The position numbers and the translations under genes are program-made. From positions 1 to 29,454 of IMG/VR virus record IMGVR_UViG_3300025132_000201: 29,454 nucleotides of DNA; one strand, given 5' to 3'. Source of the stretch: a virus. Below the pieces are notes generated by a model that was given only the letters and a program-made list of their open reading frames with translations, was not told the DNA's origin and made no database searches. Positions 1-7,333 of the stretch are shown one piece after another (the stretch's first letter is position 1; each line of letters opens with the position of its first letter).

Positions 1-12
1 TGTACTTGGCAT
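1..12 (-). CDS. Start of a downstream gene, cut by the window edge
   Basis: The last bases of the window on the minus strand read a TGA stop (of the gene at 22-471), then GATGATAAA, then ATG CCA AGT ACA. The purine-rich GATGAT stretch is a plausible ribosome-binding site, so a new gene probably begins at position 12 and runs off the left edge. Only four codons (M-P-S-T) are visible. By position after head-completion genes a tail gene is expected, but nothing in the sequence shows this. Confidence 0.45.
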
Positions 13-21
13 TTTATCATC

Positions 22-471
22 TCACGGTATTAGTTCTGCTAATATTACTACTTCTATTTGGAATGTCATTCGGAAAAGTTGCTTGCTTCTGTCGCTTAAG
101 TCGGTTCTTGTCTTGAATACGAGCCTGTCAAAATTTGTTCCATCTCCCTTACGACTGTTGTGAATTACTCTACGAACCTCGTTCTCAAGTTGTTGCAAAT
201 GCTTCCTCCCCTTAATTGTTCGCATGTCTACGGTAATATTTATGCGTGTTGTGACAAAATCATATAACAATTCCGGTGCTTCTTCATTGTGAGCAGTTTC
301 ATAACAAAGAACATAATCATGACGAGATAAATCAAGACGCTTACCTCTCTCCGGTTGTACATCTGCAATATCTAAAACTATAGGTCTAATGCCACTTGTG
401 TTGCCTCTATTCCAATTAGTTTTAAACAAGTTAATTACTGCGTCTAAACCTTCTGTCCAAGTCGCTACCAT
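22..471 (-). CDS. Probable head-tail/tail completion protein
   Basis: A 149-residue soluble protein with alternating predicted strands and one central helix. It runs from an N-terminal helix through a strand pair around YVLCYE, a strand (ITVDMRT), a helix rich in E, R and Q (roughly 85-103), and a closing hydrophobic strand near the C-terminus. This strand-helix-strand pattern and size match the tail-terminator/neck group of tailed viruses, but no diagnostic motif identifies it. It follows the adaptor gene and a small unknown gene, the normal place for such proteins. The start has AGTGAT five bases upstream. The function is inferred from length, pattern and position. Confidence 0.45.
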   Translation of the reverse strand: MVATWTEGLDAVINLFKTNWNRGNTSGIRPIVLDIADVQPERGKRLDLSRHDYVLCYETAHNEEAPELLYDFVTTRINITVDMRTIKGRKHLQQLENEVRRVIHNSRKGDGTNFDRLVFKTRTDLSDRSKQLFRMTFQIEVVILAELIP

Positions 472-475
472 AATA

Positions 476-835
476 TCACTTCTTCTGCAAATCTTTTACG
501 GATTTAGGTATTATAAGTTTATTTCTATATCTAAATCCCTCTTTATCCATATCGGGGTTTTGCCTAAGCATAGCCTCATCAGTTTGCTCTTTTAACTTTT
601 CAACTTGCTTATCTGTAGCAGGTGTTTGATTATTAAAATCAGTATAACTTCCATCATCTTCTTTTCTTAAACCTAAAGCACCGGCCTCAATTTGCTCGTA
701 TTTACCTCTAAGCGCAGGTGGATTTTTAGAAAAAAAATCTCTATATTGGGCTTGAAACTGTTTATCTTTTTCAAACATTTCAATAACTTGTTGATGAGAA
801 TTTTCACCTTTTTTATTGAACTCTCTTTGACTCAT
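476..835 (-). CDS. Small charged protein of unknown function
   Basis: A 119-residue, highly charged, Gln/Lys-rich protein with no Cys, membrane segment or signal peptide. The N-terminal half looks helical (repeated E, K and Q around residues 12-35); the C-terminal part has several basic residues and ends in Lys-Lys. Its ATG overlaps the stop of the upstream adaptor gene as ATGA, so the two are probably translationally coupled. Its place between the adaptor and the tail-completion candidate suggests a head-tail joining or accessory virion protein. No family is recognised. Confidence 0.55.
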   Translation of the reverse strand: MSQREFNKKGENSHQQVIEMFEKDKQFQAQYRDFFSKNPPALRGKYEQIEAGALGLRKEDDGSYTDFNNQTPATDKQVEKLKEQTDEAMLRQNPDMDKEGFRYRNKLIIPKSVKDLQKK

Positions 836-2439
836 TCAAACAACACCATTTCTACATAACGAGGTAATGTACGGTCTATATCTGCTTGATACAACTGAAC
901 TTTACTTGCTAAGTCAATGTTTTGTGTACCTTCCGGTATCAATACTGAACGGTCATCAGCCATCAGTAATTCAATTGCTACCATTTTTGTGCATATATCC
1001 TCTATTGCCTTTTCTAAATATCTTTCACCATAAATATACGCAACTTTAATTGCATTCCATTCAAAGAAAGGATAAGAATTATTAAAGTAAATTATACCCA
1101 TTTCCGAGTCAAACCACCAATCACGAAGTCTTGCTTGGTCGCCACTACTACTTCCACCTTGTAAGTCTATTTGGAGTATATTTTGAGTAGCAGTACCACT
1201 AGCAGGAGGGAAACCTCCCGGTGTGACATTATAACAACCTGTAAATGTTGTATCTGTTTTACCTGTATAAGCCACAATGTGTCCACTATACTCTATAACT
1301 CCCGCTTCAACAAAACCGGCAGTACTATCTACGGTTATTACACCATTACCACCAACCCCAAAAGCCCCTGTTTGTCCACTAACAGTAGCAGTACGAGTTT
1401 GAGTTTGGTCTATTTCAATATCACTTGAGTCAGTAGCAATAGTACAAGTTTCTCCGGCTTTGGTCGGCCTCATACTTGTTATTTTTACTGTGCCTGTACC
1501 ATAATCAGCGTTAGCACTTGCTAAAAATTCTTCATTTATATTTACATAATCAAATATACTTGAAGAACCCGGTACGCTAAAACCCGGATTGAACTGTACT
1601 CCACCTCTATTTGACCTTGCATCTTTATTGATTAAATTAGAAAGGCTTTGAGCCGATGTTATTTTATCAAATGCTACATTCCAAGTAGTAGAAGTTTCAA
1701 GTTGTATTGCTTGTAATCTTGCCGCACTACCATTACCCGGAGATACTACGATACTTTTATGTTGTAATTCTCTTACATTATCCGGTAATTTTATTCTTGC
1801 TTCCGCCGCACCTATCTCCCTATAGTCATCACCTTGCCATAATTCGAGGCGTAGTATCTGTTGTACATTACGAAATAGTAATGGCGCAGTACCTACATAA
1901 TCTGTATAGTATCTTCTACGGTATGGTTTGTAAGTATCAAAATTAATATATTCTGCTACTACAAGATATGGTCGCCAAGCATTGTGAGTAATATTATCTA
2001 TTTTATCTTGCATCTTTAGGATTACTTTATCCACTTTATCTTTAGTTAATCCTCTATTTCTACCATTAGTAAAAGATGCTTGATTTTGTACATAAGTATT
2101 ATCAGCAACTTGATAATTAGCATGTGATTGAAGTACAGATGTTGTAAATTCTAATTTTACACCACTAGAAGAAGATGAAATAGCAGTTAATACATGTGTG
2201 ACACCTAATGGGTCTGCATCGGAATAAATAAGAATGGTATCTCCTACGCTAAAACCATCGTTTCTGTAATCTCCGCCTGTAATAAATACTGCATTTGCCG
2301 TACTATCAGCACTTACAAGTATTGGTTCACTTGGTCCAATATCTAAGAGGTCTGCTACTTTTTGAGCCGTAGTATACACCGTTGCAGTAGGGTCAAGAGG
2401 TCGGGTTTCTACCTCGCCCGGTGAAAATACTTTTGGCAT
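832..2439 (-). CDS. Probable head-tail adaptor with large beta-rich insertion
   Basis: A 535-residue protein. The first ~40 residues include a helix typical of gp6-like adaptors (TTAQKVADLLDIG), followed by beta-rich sequence. A second helical part (KVDKVILKMQDKID) precedes an HNAWRPY segment. The C-terminus is again helical (AIEDICTKMVAIELLMADD, then a stretch ending YVEMVLFE), which is how phage head-tail connectors usually end. Between them lie about 300 Ser/Thr/Gly-rich residues that look like added beta domains. Ordinary adaptors are about 100-200 residues, so this one is greatly enlarged. Position after the capsid genes agrees. The start is preceded by GGGGGG/GAGGG. The adaptor call is an inference from the terminal helices and synteny; a neck or tail-fibre-like protein is the alternative. 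Confidence 0.5.
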   Translation of the reverse strand: MPKVFSPGEVETRPLDPTATVYTTAQKVADLLDIGPSEPILVSADSTANAVFITGGDYRNDGFSVGDTILIYSDADPLGVTHVLTAISSSSSGVKLEFTTSVLQSHANYQVADNTYVQNQASFTNGRNRGLTKDKVDKVILKMQDKIDNITHNAWRPYLVVAEYINFDTYKPYRRRYYTDYVGTAPLLFRNVQQILRLELWQGDDYREIGAAEARIKLPDNVRELQHKSIVVSPGNGSAARLQAIQLETSTTWNVAFDKITSAQSLSNLINKDARSNRGGVQFNPGFSVPGSSSIFDYVNINEEFLASANADYGTGTVKITSMRPTKAGETCTIATDSSDIEIDQTQTRTATVSGQTGAFGVGGNGVITVDSTAGFVEAGVIEYSGHIVAYTGKTDTTFTGCYNVTPGGFPPASGTATQNILQIDLQGGSSSGDQARLRDWWFDSEMGIIYFNNSYPFFEWNAIKVAYIYGERYLEKAIEDICTKMVAIELLMADDRSVLIPEGTQNIDLASKVQLYQADIDRTLPRYVEMVLFE

Positions 2440-2452
2440 TCATAGACCCCCC

Positions 2453-3019
2453 TCACTGTGATTGTTTCAATACACTCCAAGCATCTCTCATAATTGCATT
2501 ACGAGAAGTCATGATACGACGCATGTGTTCTGCCTCTTCATCGGGATTGAACTCTTCTTTTTTAGGCGGTAATCCTTCACGAAGTTTACCTTCTTCATCA
2601 AATATATCCGGTTTCTTTTCACGATTTCTTTGTAGAACTTCTTGTTCTTCCGGCTTAAGACTCGTCAAATGGTCAAACACTTGTTGTTCTTCGGGCGAAT
2701 TACCAAATTGCTCATCAATAGCGGCTCGCTCACCTTCAACATCGGGTTCACTTAACGACTCTTCCAAAGTTTGCCCTTCAAAGGGTACTCTTTCACCCAT
2801 GAATTTGATATTATGTGCTTCGGGGTTGGCTACCATATCTCGCATTAAAGCATCACGAGAAGAAGTAAACTGTTCTCCTTGTACATCTTCACCTGCGGCT
2901 CTTAAAGCGTCTGCGGCCTGTCTATTAGCAAACTGTTGTAGACGAACTTCTTGTCCATCTTGAGTAAGTACTTTTTGTCTATGCGGTCTTACCGGCATTT
3001 TAATTAATATTTTACTCAT
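2453..3019 (-). CDS. Charged helical protein with C-terminal DAW motif
   Basis: A 188-residue acidic and basic protein, Gln/Glu/Arg-rich and probably mostly helical or disordered, with no Cys or membrane segment. The last 12 residues (177-188) read MRDAWSVLKQSQ. A closely similar peptide ends the DUF5872-like protein at 17372-17821 and occurs twice inside the protein at 22892-24529, which suggests a common docking or processing signal. The gene lies between a zinc-ribbon protein and the adaptor. AGGTTGTGA precedes the start. No family is recognised. Confidence 0.55.
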   Translation of the reverse strand: MSKILIKMPVRPHRQKVLTQDGQEVRLQQFANRQAADALRAAGEDVQGEQFTSSRDALMRDMVANPEAHNIKFMGERVPFEGQTLEESLSEPDVEGERAAIDEQFGNSPEEQQVFDHLTSLKPEEQEVLQRNREKKPDIFDEEGKLREGLPPKKEEFNPDEEAEHMRRIMTSRNAIMRDAWSVLKQSQ

Positions 3020-3023
3020 TTAT

Positions 3024-3320
3024 TCACAACCTGTTTTTCTCATCTCTATTTCCTAGATTATATTCCATAGGTTTTTCACAACTACCACATGTTGCTCTCC
3101 ACATAAAATGAAGAAAACCACAATGAGTACATCTTGTACCCGAACCGATGTTGAGTATATCTCCTATATCTTTATTTCTATTTCTTTGACTACCTGTGAC
3201 ACCCTTCAATGGGTGTTCGCTATCATCTACATGTGCGGTTTTAGTGTCTAAATTTACGCCTTGTTTATTTGCACGAACTAAATCCGACAAATCCAAAGAG
3301 CGTAAATCAAAACCCATCAT
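3024..3320 (-). CDS. Small zinc-ribbon protein
   Basis: A 98-residue protein with a C-terminal four-cysteine zinc site: C64-x2-C67 and C78-x2-C81, with a Trp at 74 between the pairs, resembling a RanBP2-like or rubredoxin-type ribbon. The N-terminal 60 residues are polar and featureless. Several start codons are in frame (GTG at 3326, GTG at 3323, ATG at 3320 and 3317); ATG at 3320 is chosen, but the sequence does not decide between them. The gene sits among small head proteins. A nucleic-acid or protein-binding role is possible from the zinc site; the function is unknown. Confidence 0.6.
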   Translation of the reverse strand: MMGFDLRSLDLSDLVRANKQGVNLDTKTAHVDDSEHPLKGVTGSQRNRNKDIGDILNIGSGTRCTHCGFLHFMWRATCGSCEKPMEYNLGNRDEKNRL

Positions 3321-3329
3321 CACCACTCA

Positions 3330-3533
3330 TCAAACTTCATATGTCACAATTAAGAAAAAATTACCCAATACTTGAACTATTTCTGTATCAAGAATTTTAT
3401 TTGTACCACTAGCATTAGTGATACTACCTAATCCAGTATTAAATTTACTTTGTAAAGTTGTTATATCGCTAAATTCTTTTGGTGATACAGGACCAATTAT
3501 CTTTACTTGTGATACAATTGTTGAACTGCCCAT
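3330..3533 (-). CDS. Small beta-rich protein, probably virion-associated
   Basis: A 67-residue protein whose sequence looks like a few beta strands: IVSQVKIIG near the N-terminus and IVQVLGNFFLIVTYEV at the C-terminus. It has no Cys and no clear membrane helix, although the C-terminal strand is hydrophobic. The ATG is preceded by GGGGGTGACTAA, a strong GGTGA ribosome-binding site. It belongs to the run of small genes downstream of the capsid gene, so a minor head protein is likely. No family is recognised. Confidence 0.5.
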   Translation of the reverse strand: MGSSTIVSQVKIIGPVSPKEFSDITTLQSKFNTGLGSITNASGTNKILDTEIVQVLGNFFLIVTYEV

Positions 3534-3562
3534 TTAGTCACCCCCTAATTTAAAGTGTGACT

Positions 3563-3832
3563 TCATCCTCTAATACCAAGTGCCAACCAACGGCCTTTTT
3601 CGGTGGCTGCACATGTAAGAGTCATCCCTAAAGGTTGCCCTTCCGAATGTATAACCGCAGTAGCAGTATCATCTGTAAAAGGGCTAATATCAACATGTAG
3701 TAACTTTGAAAAATAGTCGCTTAAAAGTAAATCTCCTCCCCTGTCACTAGCAGCATCGTCATAAGTTCCGGTCACTAATAATAAATTTCCTATAACTGTA
3801 GGTCTTGGGTCTATTGTAAATGTCATTGCCAT
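3563..3832 (-). CDS. Small beta-rich head-region protein
   Basis: An 89-residue protein with a strand-rich pattern (FTIDPRPTVIGNLLLVTGTY near the N-terminus, then MTLTCAATEKGRWLALGIRG at the C-terminus). It starts with an ATG that overlaps the TAA stop of the upstream gene (TAATG) and has GGAGATGA upstream. Its location just after the capsid, decoration-candidate and HeH-like genes suggests a minor capsid or connector protein. No catalytic or metal-binding residues stand out. Confidence 0.55.
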   Translation of the reverse strand: MAMTFTIDPRPTVIGNLLLVTGTYDDAASDRGGDLLLSDYFSKLLHVDISPFTDDTATAVIHSEGQPLGMTLTCAATEKGRWLALGIRG

Positions 3833-4206
3833 TATTGTTCATCTCCTGTTTCTGTGGTGTCTTGTGTAGGACTTAAAACTTCCGCAACTACAGGTGGATT
3901 CAAATGAGATTCCACTAGAGCCAAAGCCGCCGGTTTAGTTAGATAAGTTGAGCCTGTTTTGACTCCATTATCTTTTAGCCACTTTAGAATGTCTTTACGA
4001 TTCCAAGCCTCATCCGGTATACCGTCATCTTGTAGGTCTACTGTAGCAGGTTCATCACCTTCGATAGTAAAGTTTCTTCTCAAAGCCTTTCTATTTGCTT
4101 CAAGCCATTCTTGAGAAACCTCTACAGGTTGTCCTCTCAACCACGGTTCACAGGTGTCCTTTCTACGAGCCTCGTAATAAGGACCATTGTAGGTCACTGT
4201 AGGCAC
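3832..4206 (-). CDS. HeH/LEM-like domain protein in the head cluster
   Basis: A 124-residue protein. The N-terminal 50 residues resemble small phage proteins that carry a Tyr/Arg-rich strand region. Residues 69-103 (NRKDILKWLKDNG, a short loop, then LTKPAALALVESHL) look like a helix-extended loop-helix, the HeH/LEM/SAP-like fold found in phage head or termination-factor-like proteins. The C-terminus is Thr/Glu-rich and probably disordered. The GTG start at 4206 is favoured by GAGGTG seven bases upstream. In many tailed viruses a protein of this kind follows the capsid gene; a connector or DNA-binding role is an inference. Confidence 0.5.
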   Translation of the reverse strand: MPTVTYNGPYYEARRKDTCEPWLRGQPVEVSQEWLEANRKALRRNFTIEGDEPATVDLQDDGIPDEAWNRKDILKWLKDNGVKTGSTYLTKPAALALVESHLNPPVVAEVLSPTQDTTETGDEQ

Positions 4207-4216
4207 TTAAAGCACC

Positions 4217-4621
4217 TCAATTGTAAAATACAATAAGTTGTCCACTTGTGACTGTACCCGAAGTTTCAAGGGTAATAGTAAGTCCAGTATGATTACCGCC
4301 AATGGTTTGAGCCATGTTTGCAGTACCCGCCGATACTATATGTCCTAGAATAGAAGTTGCACCGCCACCAAGAATGATAGTTTGTCCATCAGTTGTTGAG
4401 CCAAGTGTAATCAAAGCCATCTTAGGTGCAGGGTCATATCCGTTTGCTCCATCAGTACCGTTTACTGCACTAAATGTACCCGGACCACCGCCCGGATAAG
4501 ATACATCTGCTGCTCCATCAAGCCATTCTGTAGTTCCATGTGAACCTGCTCTTAATTCCCATGCTCCTATTAAAGTTGCATTTCCAGCCGCAGTTCCGCT
4601 AATTGTTAATTCTTTTACCAT
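4217..4621 (-). CDS. Probable capsid decoration or minor capsid protein
   Basis: A 134-residue Gly/Thr/Ala-rich protein, almost certainly all-beta, with no Cys, few charged residues and hydrophobic strands at its end (LIVFYN). It lies directly downstream of the major capsid gene, where lambda gpD-like or other head-stabilising proteins commonly sit. Composition and position support a decoration protein; no family motif is visible. GAGATGATGA precedes the ATG. Confidence 0.5.
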   Translation of the reverse strand: MVKELTISGTAAGNATLIGAWELRAGSHGTTEWLDGAADVSYPGGGPGTFSAVNGTDGANGYDPAPKMALITLGSTTDGQTIILGGGATSILGHIVSAGTANMAQTIGGNHTGLTITLETSGTVTSGQLIVFYN

Positions 4622-4657
4622 AATTCATCATCTCTTAATTTTTTTTCTCCATTAACC

Positions 4658-5833
4658 TCAAACCAAGTCTCTAATCGAACCTTGACCTCCAAAGAAAGTT
4701 GTCCATACTTCTCCCATTGAACGGTACATACCTTCTTGTCCAAGACGGTTAATAGCGAATGGGTCACCTGTCTCAATACCGGACTCAAAGTATTGAGTTG
4801 GTATAGCAGTTGAGAAATACAAGTAGTCTGTGTCTAAGAAGTAAAGTCTGCTTAGACCGTCTTTTGTAATATCCTTAGATGGAATGATTGGTACACCATT
4901 GTAGGTTGCTACGATGAAACCGGCTTCAATACCCGGTACACCCTTAACACCGTTGTAGGTAGGTGTGACTCTCTTCTCTTCCATGAATCTTTGTTGGCTT
5001 TGTAGTAGTTGTTGAAGTCTCATTAGAGTATCATATCCTGTTAGAATAACCTTTGGATTACCACCACGAACCCATGTCTTTTGGAACATTGAGTCCAAAT
5101 GGTCAAGACTTAGAGTTCTTTCAGTAAGACTTGCATCTGTAGCAACATCAACTTCTGCATTAGACCAAGTGTTAGCACTTCTGTCAATGGAATAAATATC
5201 TACATCGCTTGCAGCACTGATATGTGCAGTGTTAGTAGTTTGAGAACCTGCCGCTACCGGACCTGTACCTGTACTGTCCAAAGTAGAAGAAGCAGTAATT
5301 CTGTCTAGTGATTCAAAGTCATTACCTGCCGGTGTATCAACATCTTGTGTTAGCATTTTGTTGATGTGTTCAGCGTGGTGCTTACCCATCTCTTCCTTCA
5401 AGACTGAACGAATGTCGCCTAGTCCGTCATCTTTGTCAGCCAAAAACATAGCAGTTTCGCTCATATCGAATGTGTGAACAACTGTCTTAGGTTTTGCCGC
5501 AATATGTTGGAAGGTAGGTTTAGTAGTTTCCGGTAGAGTAGCGTTTTCTGCAACTCCGCCACCAACAGTAAATGAAGGTCGAGCAGTAATAACTCTCCAA
5601 CCACTTCTCTCCCACGGTCTTTTAGGTAGTACGCTAAATGCGTTAAATTCTTGGTTCAATTGTGACCAAACTTTTCTACCGTAAATTGCTTGGTATGTAC
5701 CCGCAGTTGTACTCAACATTGGTGCATCTGCTTTCAATAACTCACTACCGGAGTAGGAATAGCCCATAGCGTTTCCTGCACCGTAAAAGTATCTTTCCAT
5801 ATCTGTTATGTTTCTTATGTAATCTCTTGCCAT
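4658..5833 (-). CDS. HK97-fold major capsid protein
   Basis: A 391-residue protein that forms the icosahedral shell. It immediately follows the prohead protease gene. An N-terminal helical arm is followed by an A/E-loop-like region with Trp/Arg/Gly-rich strands (PKRPWERSGWRVITARPS), a segment with FQHIAAKPKTVVHTFDMSE typical of the P-domain entry, a long helix (GDIRSVLKEEMGKHHAEHI) and a late A-domain region (NPKVILTGYDTLMRL). Length and order match HK97-fold capsids. An upstream in-frame ATG (5842) would leave no spacing from its AGGAG, so ATG at 5833, with GGAGATGA eight bases upstream, is chosen. The N-terminal arm is short (no ~100-residue delta domain), consistent with a scaffold supplied by the protease extension or another gene. 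Confidence 0.85.
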   Translation of the reverse strand: MARDYIRNITDMERYFYGAGNAMGYSYSGSELLKADAPMLSTTAGTYQAIYGRKVWSQLNQEFNAFSVLPKRPWERSGWRVITARPSFTVGGGVAENATLPETTKPTFQHIAAKPKTVVHTFDMSETAMFLADKDDGLGDIRSVLKEEMGKHHAEHINKMLTQDVDTPAGNDFESLDRITASSTLDSTGTGPVAAGSQTTNTAHISAASDVDIYSIDRSANTWSNAEVDVATDASLTERTLSLDHLDSMFQKTWVRGGNPKVILTGYDTLMRLQQLLQSQQRFMEEKRVTPTYNGVKGVPGIEAGFIVATYNGVPIIPSKDITKDGLSRLYFLDTDYLYFSTAIPTQYFESGIETGDPFAINRLGQEGMYRSMGEVWTTFFGGQGSIRDLV

Positions 5834-5867
5834 CTTTTTCATCTCCTATTTTTTAATTATTTTTTAC

Positions 5868-7268
5868 TCATGCGCCCCTGTAAACACTGTTTGCCAATGA
5901 ATGCACTTCATCCCAAGACATGTTGTTTAGGTCTTGAGTGCTTGGGATATTTACATTAGTGGAAGTATCAGCCTTAGCGATAGTTGTTCCTTCTGTAGTT
6001 AGGTTGTCAATTCTTTCAGTTAATCCTTCAAGAGCCTTCATTACTTCACTAATTGGTTGGCGAGCATCGAATTGTGCTTTTTCTGCATTAGACTTTGCGA
6101 TTTGTTGCTCCTTAGCGAATCTTGCAGAAAACTCTCCTTCAAGACTTCCTCGGAATTGTTGTTCCAAAGCCGCCGCCTTGTATACTTCATATGCTGCTTC
6201 AATATCAGTTGAAGAAACATTTGAAGGGTTAATGTATTCTTTTGAAAGTTTAGCAGGTCCAAGTGCGCCCGCAGGTTGCTTTCCACCGCTTGTACTTACT
6301 GCGCTGATAGCACCTGTTGATGGTCCACCATTCTCTTGTCCTCTTCCTCTAACTTGTCCACCAAAGTAATCAGCACCATCTACTGAATCCGGGTTATCGA
6401 ATCCACCAAGTTGTGCTTTTTCCATTTGGTCAAAGTGTAGTCTTGCTTCTGCGGTATTTACACCGGCAGACTTTAGAGTATCTTCCATCCAATTTAGGTA
6501 TTCTGCACTAATTATATCGCTATATTCACCTTTTGCATACATTTTATCATCTTTCATTTTATCATCTTCTTTTTCATCATCTTTTTTATCAGCAAATGGA
6601 TTTTCTTTCTTTTCTTCTTTAGGCTCGTCACCTTTCTTTTCTGCTATAGCCTCTTTTAGAGCCGGTGGCATTTCGCCTTTTTCCATAGCATCAAGTCTTT
6701 GTTCAAGTCTGTTCATTACTTCGTTTAAATCATTATCTATATCTGTCATCTTACTCACATCTTCTTTTAAAATTCTAAATTGCGCTTCCGGGTTTATTCC
6801 TTTTTCACAAATTGTTATTTCGTGGAGTTCCATCTTACTTATTTCTTGATATTCTCCATGTTCTCCATCAGCCTTCCTAACACGCTTAAAAGCCTGTCCA
6901 CCAATAGAGAATCCCTGCAAGTTGCCCTTGCGTATTTCTGCGGCTACTTCACGAGCCTTTTCTATATCGTTTCGTAGTTTACATACTACAAACATTCCTG
7001 TGTCGTCTACTTCGGACTTCCACATTCTACCATTGGAGTCTACATAGTTATCTATAACTTCTCCAACTTGTATATTAGAGTGAGCCAATTGTACATTTCT
7101 GTACTTGTCACTCTTCATAAAACCATCAAATGCATTCTTTAATGCACCACGAGTAATTAAATCTCCTTGCTTATCTACAAGTTCTACAGATGCATAACCG
7201 GCGACAACTAAATCAGTACCACTCTTTAGGACAGATAGCCCTGTGGATGGTCGCTGGATGGTTAGCAT
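5868..7268 (-). CDS. HK97-type prohead protease with scaffold-like extension
   Basis: Residues 1-165 form a prohead serine protease (S78/U35 group): VAGYASVE and DKQGDLITRGA open the domain, the catalytic His is in QLAHS (H63), the nucleophile Ser is in GFSIGGQ (S121), and E150 in MELHEITI would complete the triad, with spacing close to HK97 gp4. The remaining 300 residues are acidic/basic, Lys/Glu-rich and coiled-coil-like, then Gln/Gly-rich, and look like an attached scaffolding domain. The last 19 residues contain NMSWDEVHSLAN, echoed in the protein at 13524-13862. The gene precedes the capsid gene. Fused protease-scaffold proteins that cleave themselves and the capsid are known; self-cleavage here is inferred. 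Confidence 0.85.
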   Translation of the reverse strand: MLTIQRPSTGLSVLKSGTDLVVAGYASVELVDKQGDLITRGALKNAFDGFMKSDKYRNVQLAHSNIQVGEVIDNYVDSNGRMWKSEVDDTGMFVVCKLRNDIEKAREVAAEIRKGNLQGFSIGGQAFKRVRKADGEHGEYQEISKMELHEITICEKGINPEAQFRILKEDVSKMTDIDNDLNEVMNRLEQRLDAMEKGEMPPALKEAIAEKKGDEPKEEKKENPFADKKDDEKEDDKMKDDKMYAKGEYSDIISAEYLNWMEDTLKSAGVNTAEARLHFDQMEKAQLGGFDNPDSVDGADYFGGQVRGRGQENGGPSTGAISAVSTSGGKQPAGALGPAKLSKEYINPSNVSSTDIEAAYEVYKAAALEQQFRGSLEGEFSARFAKEQQIAKSNAEKAQFDARQPISEVMKALEGLTERIDNLTTEGTTIAKADTSTNVNIPSTQDLNNMSWDEVHSLANSVYRGA

Positions 7269-7333
7269 TAATCCAAAGAACCTGTTGTCATGGTATTTAT
7301 ACTAAACCCATACTTTCCTTGTTAAAGAAAATA

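Noticed and set aside
6041-6286. Alternative reading frame inside the protease gene
   Set aside because: It lies within the well-supported protease/scaffold frame, has no ribosome-binding site, and reads as a shifted version of the same repetitive sequence.
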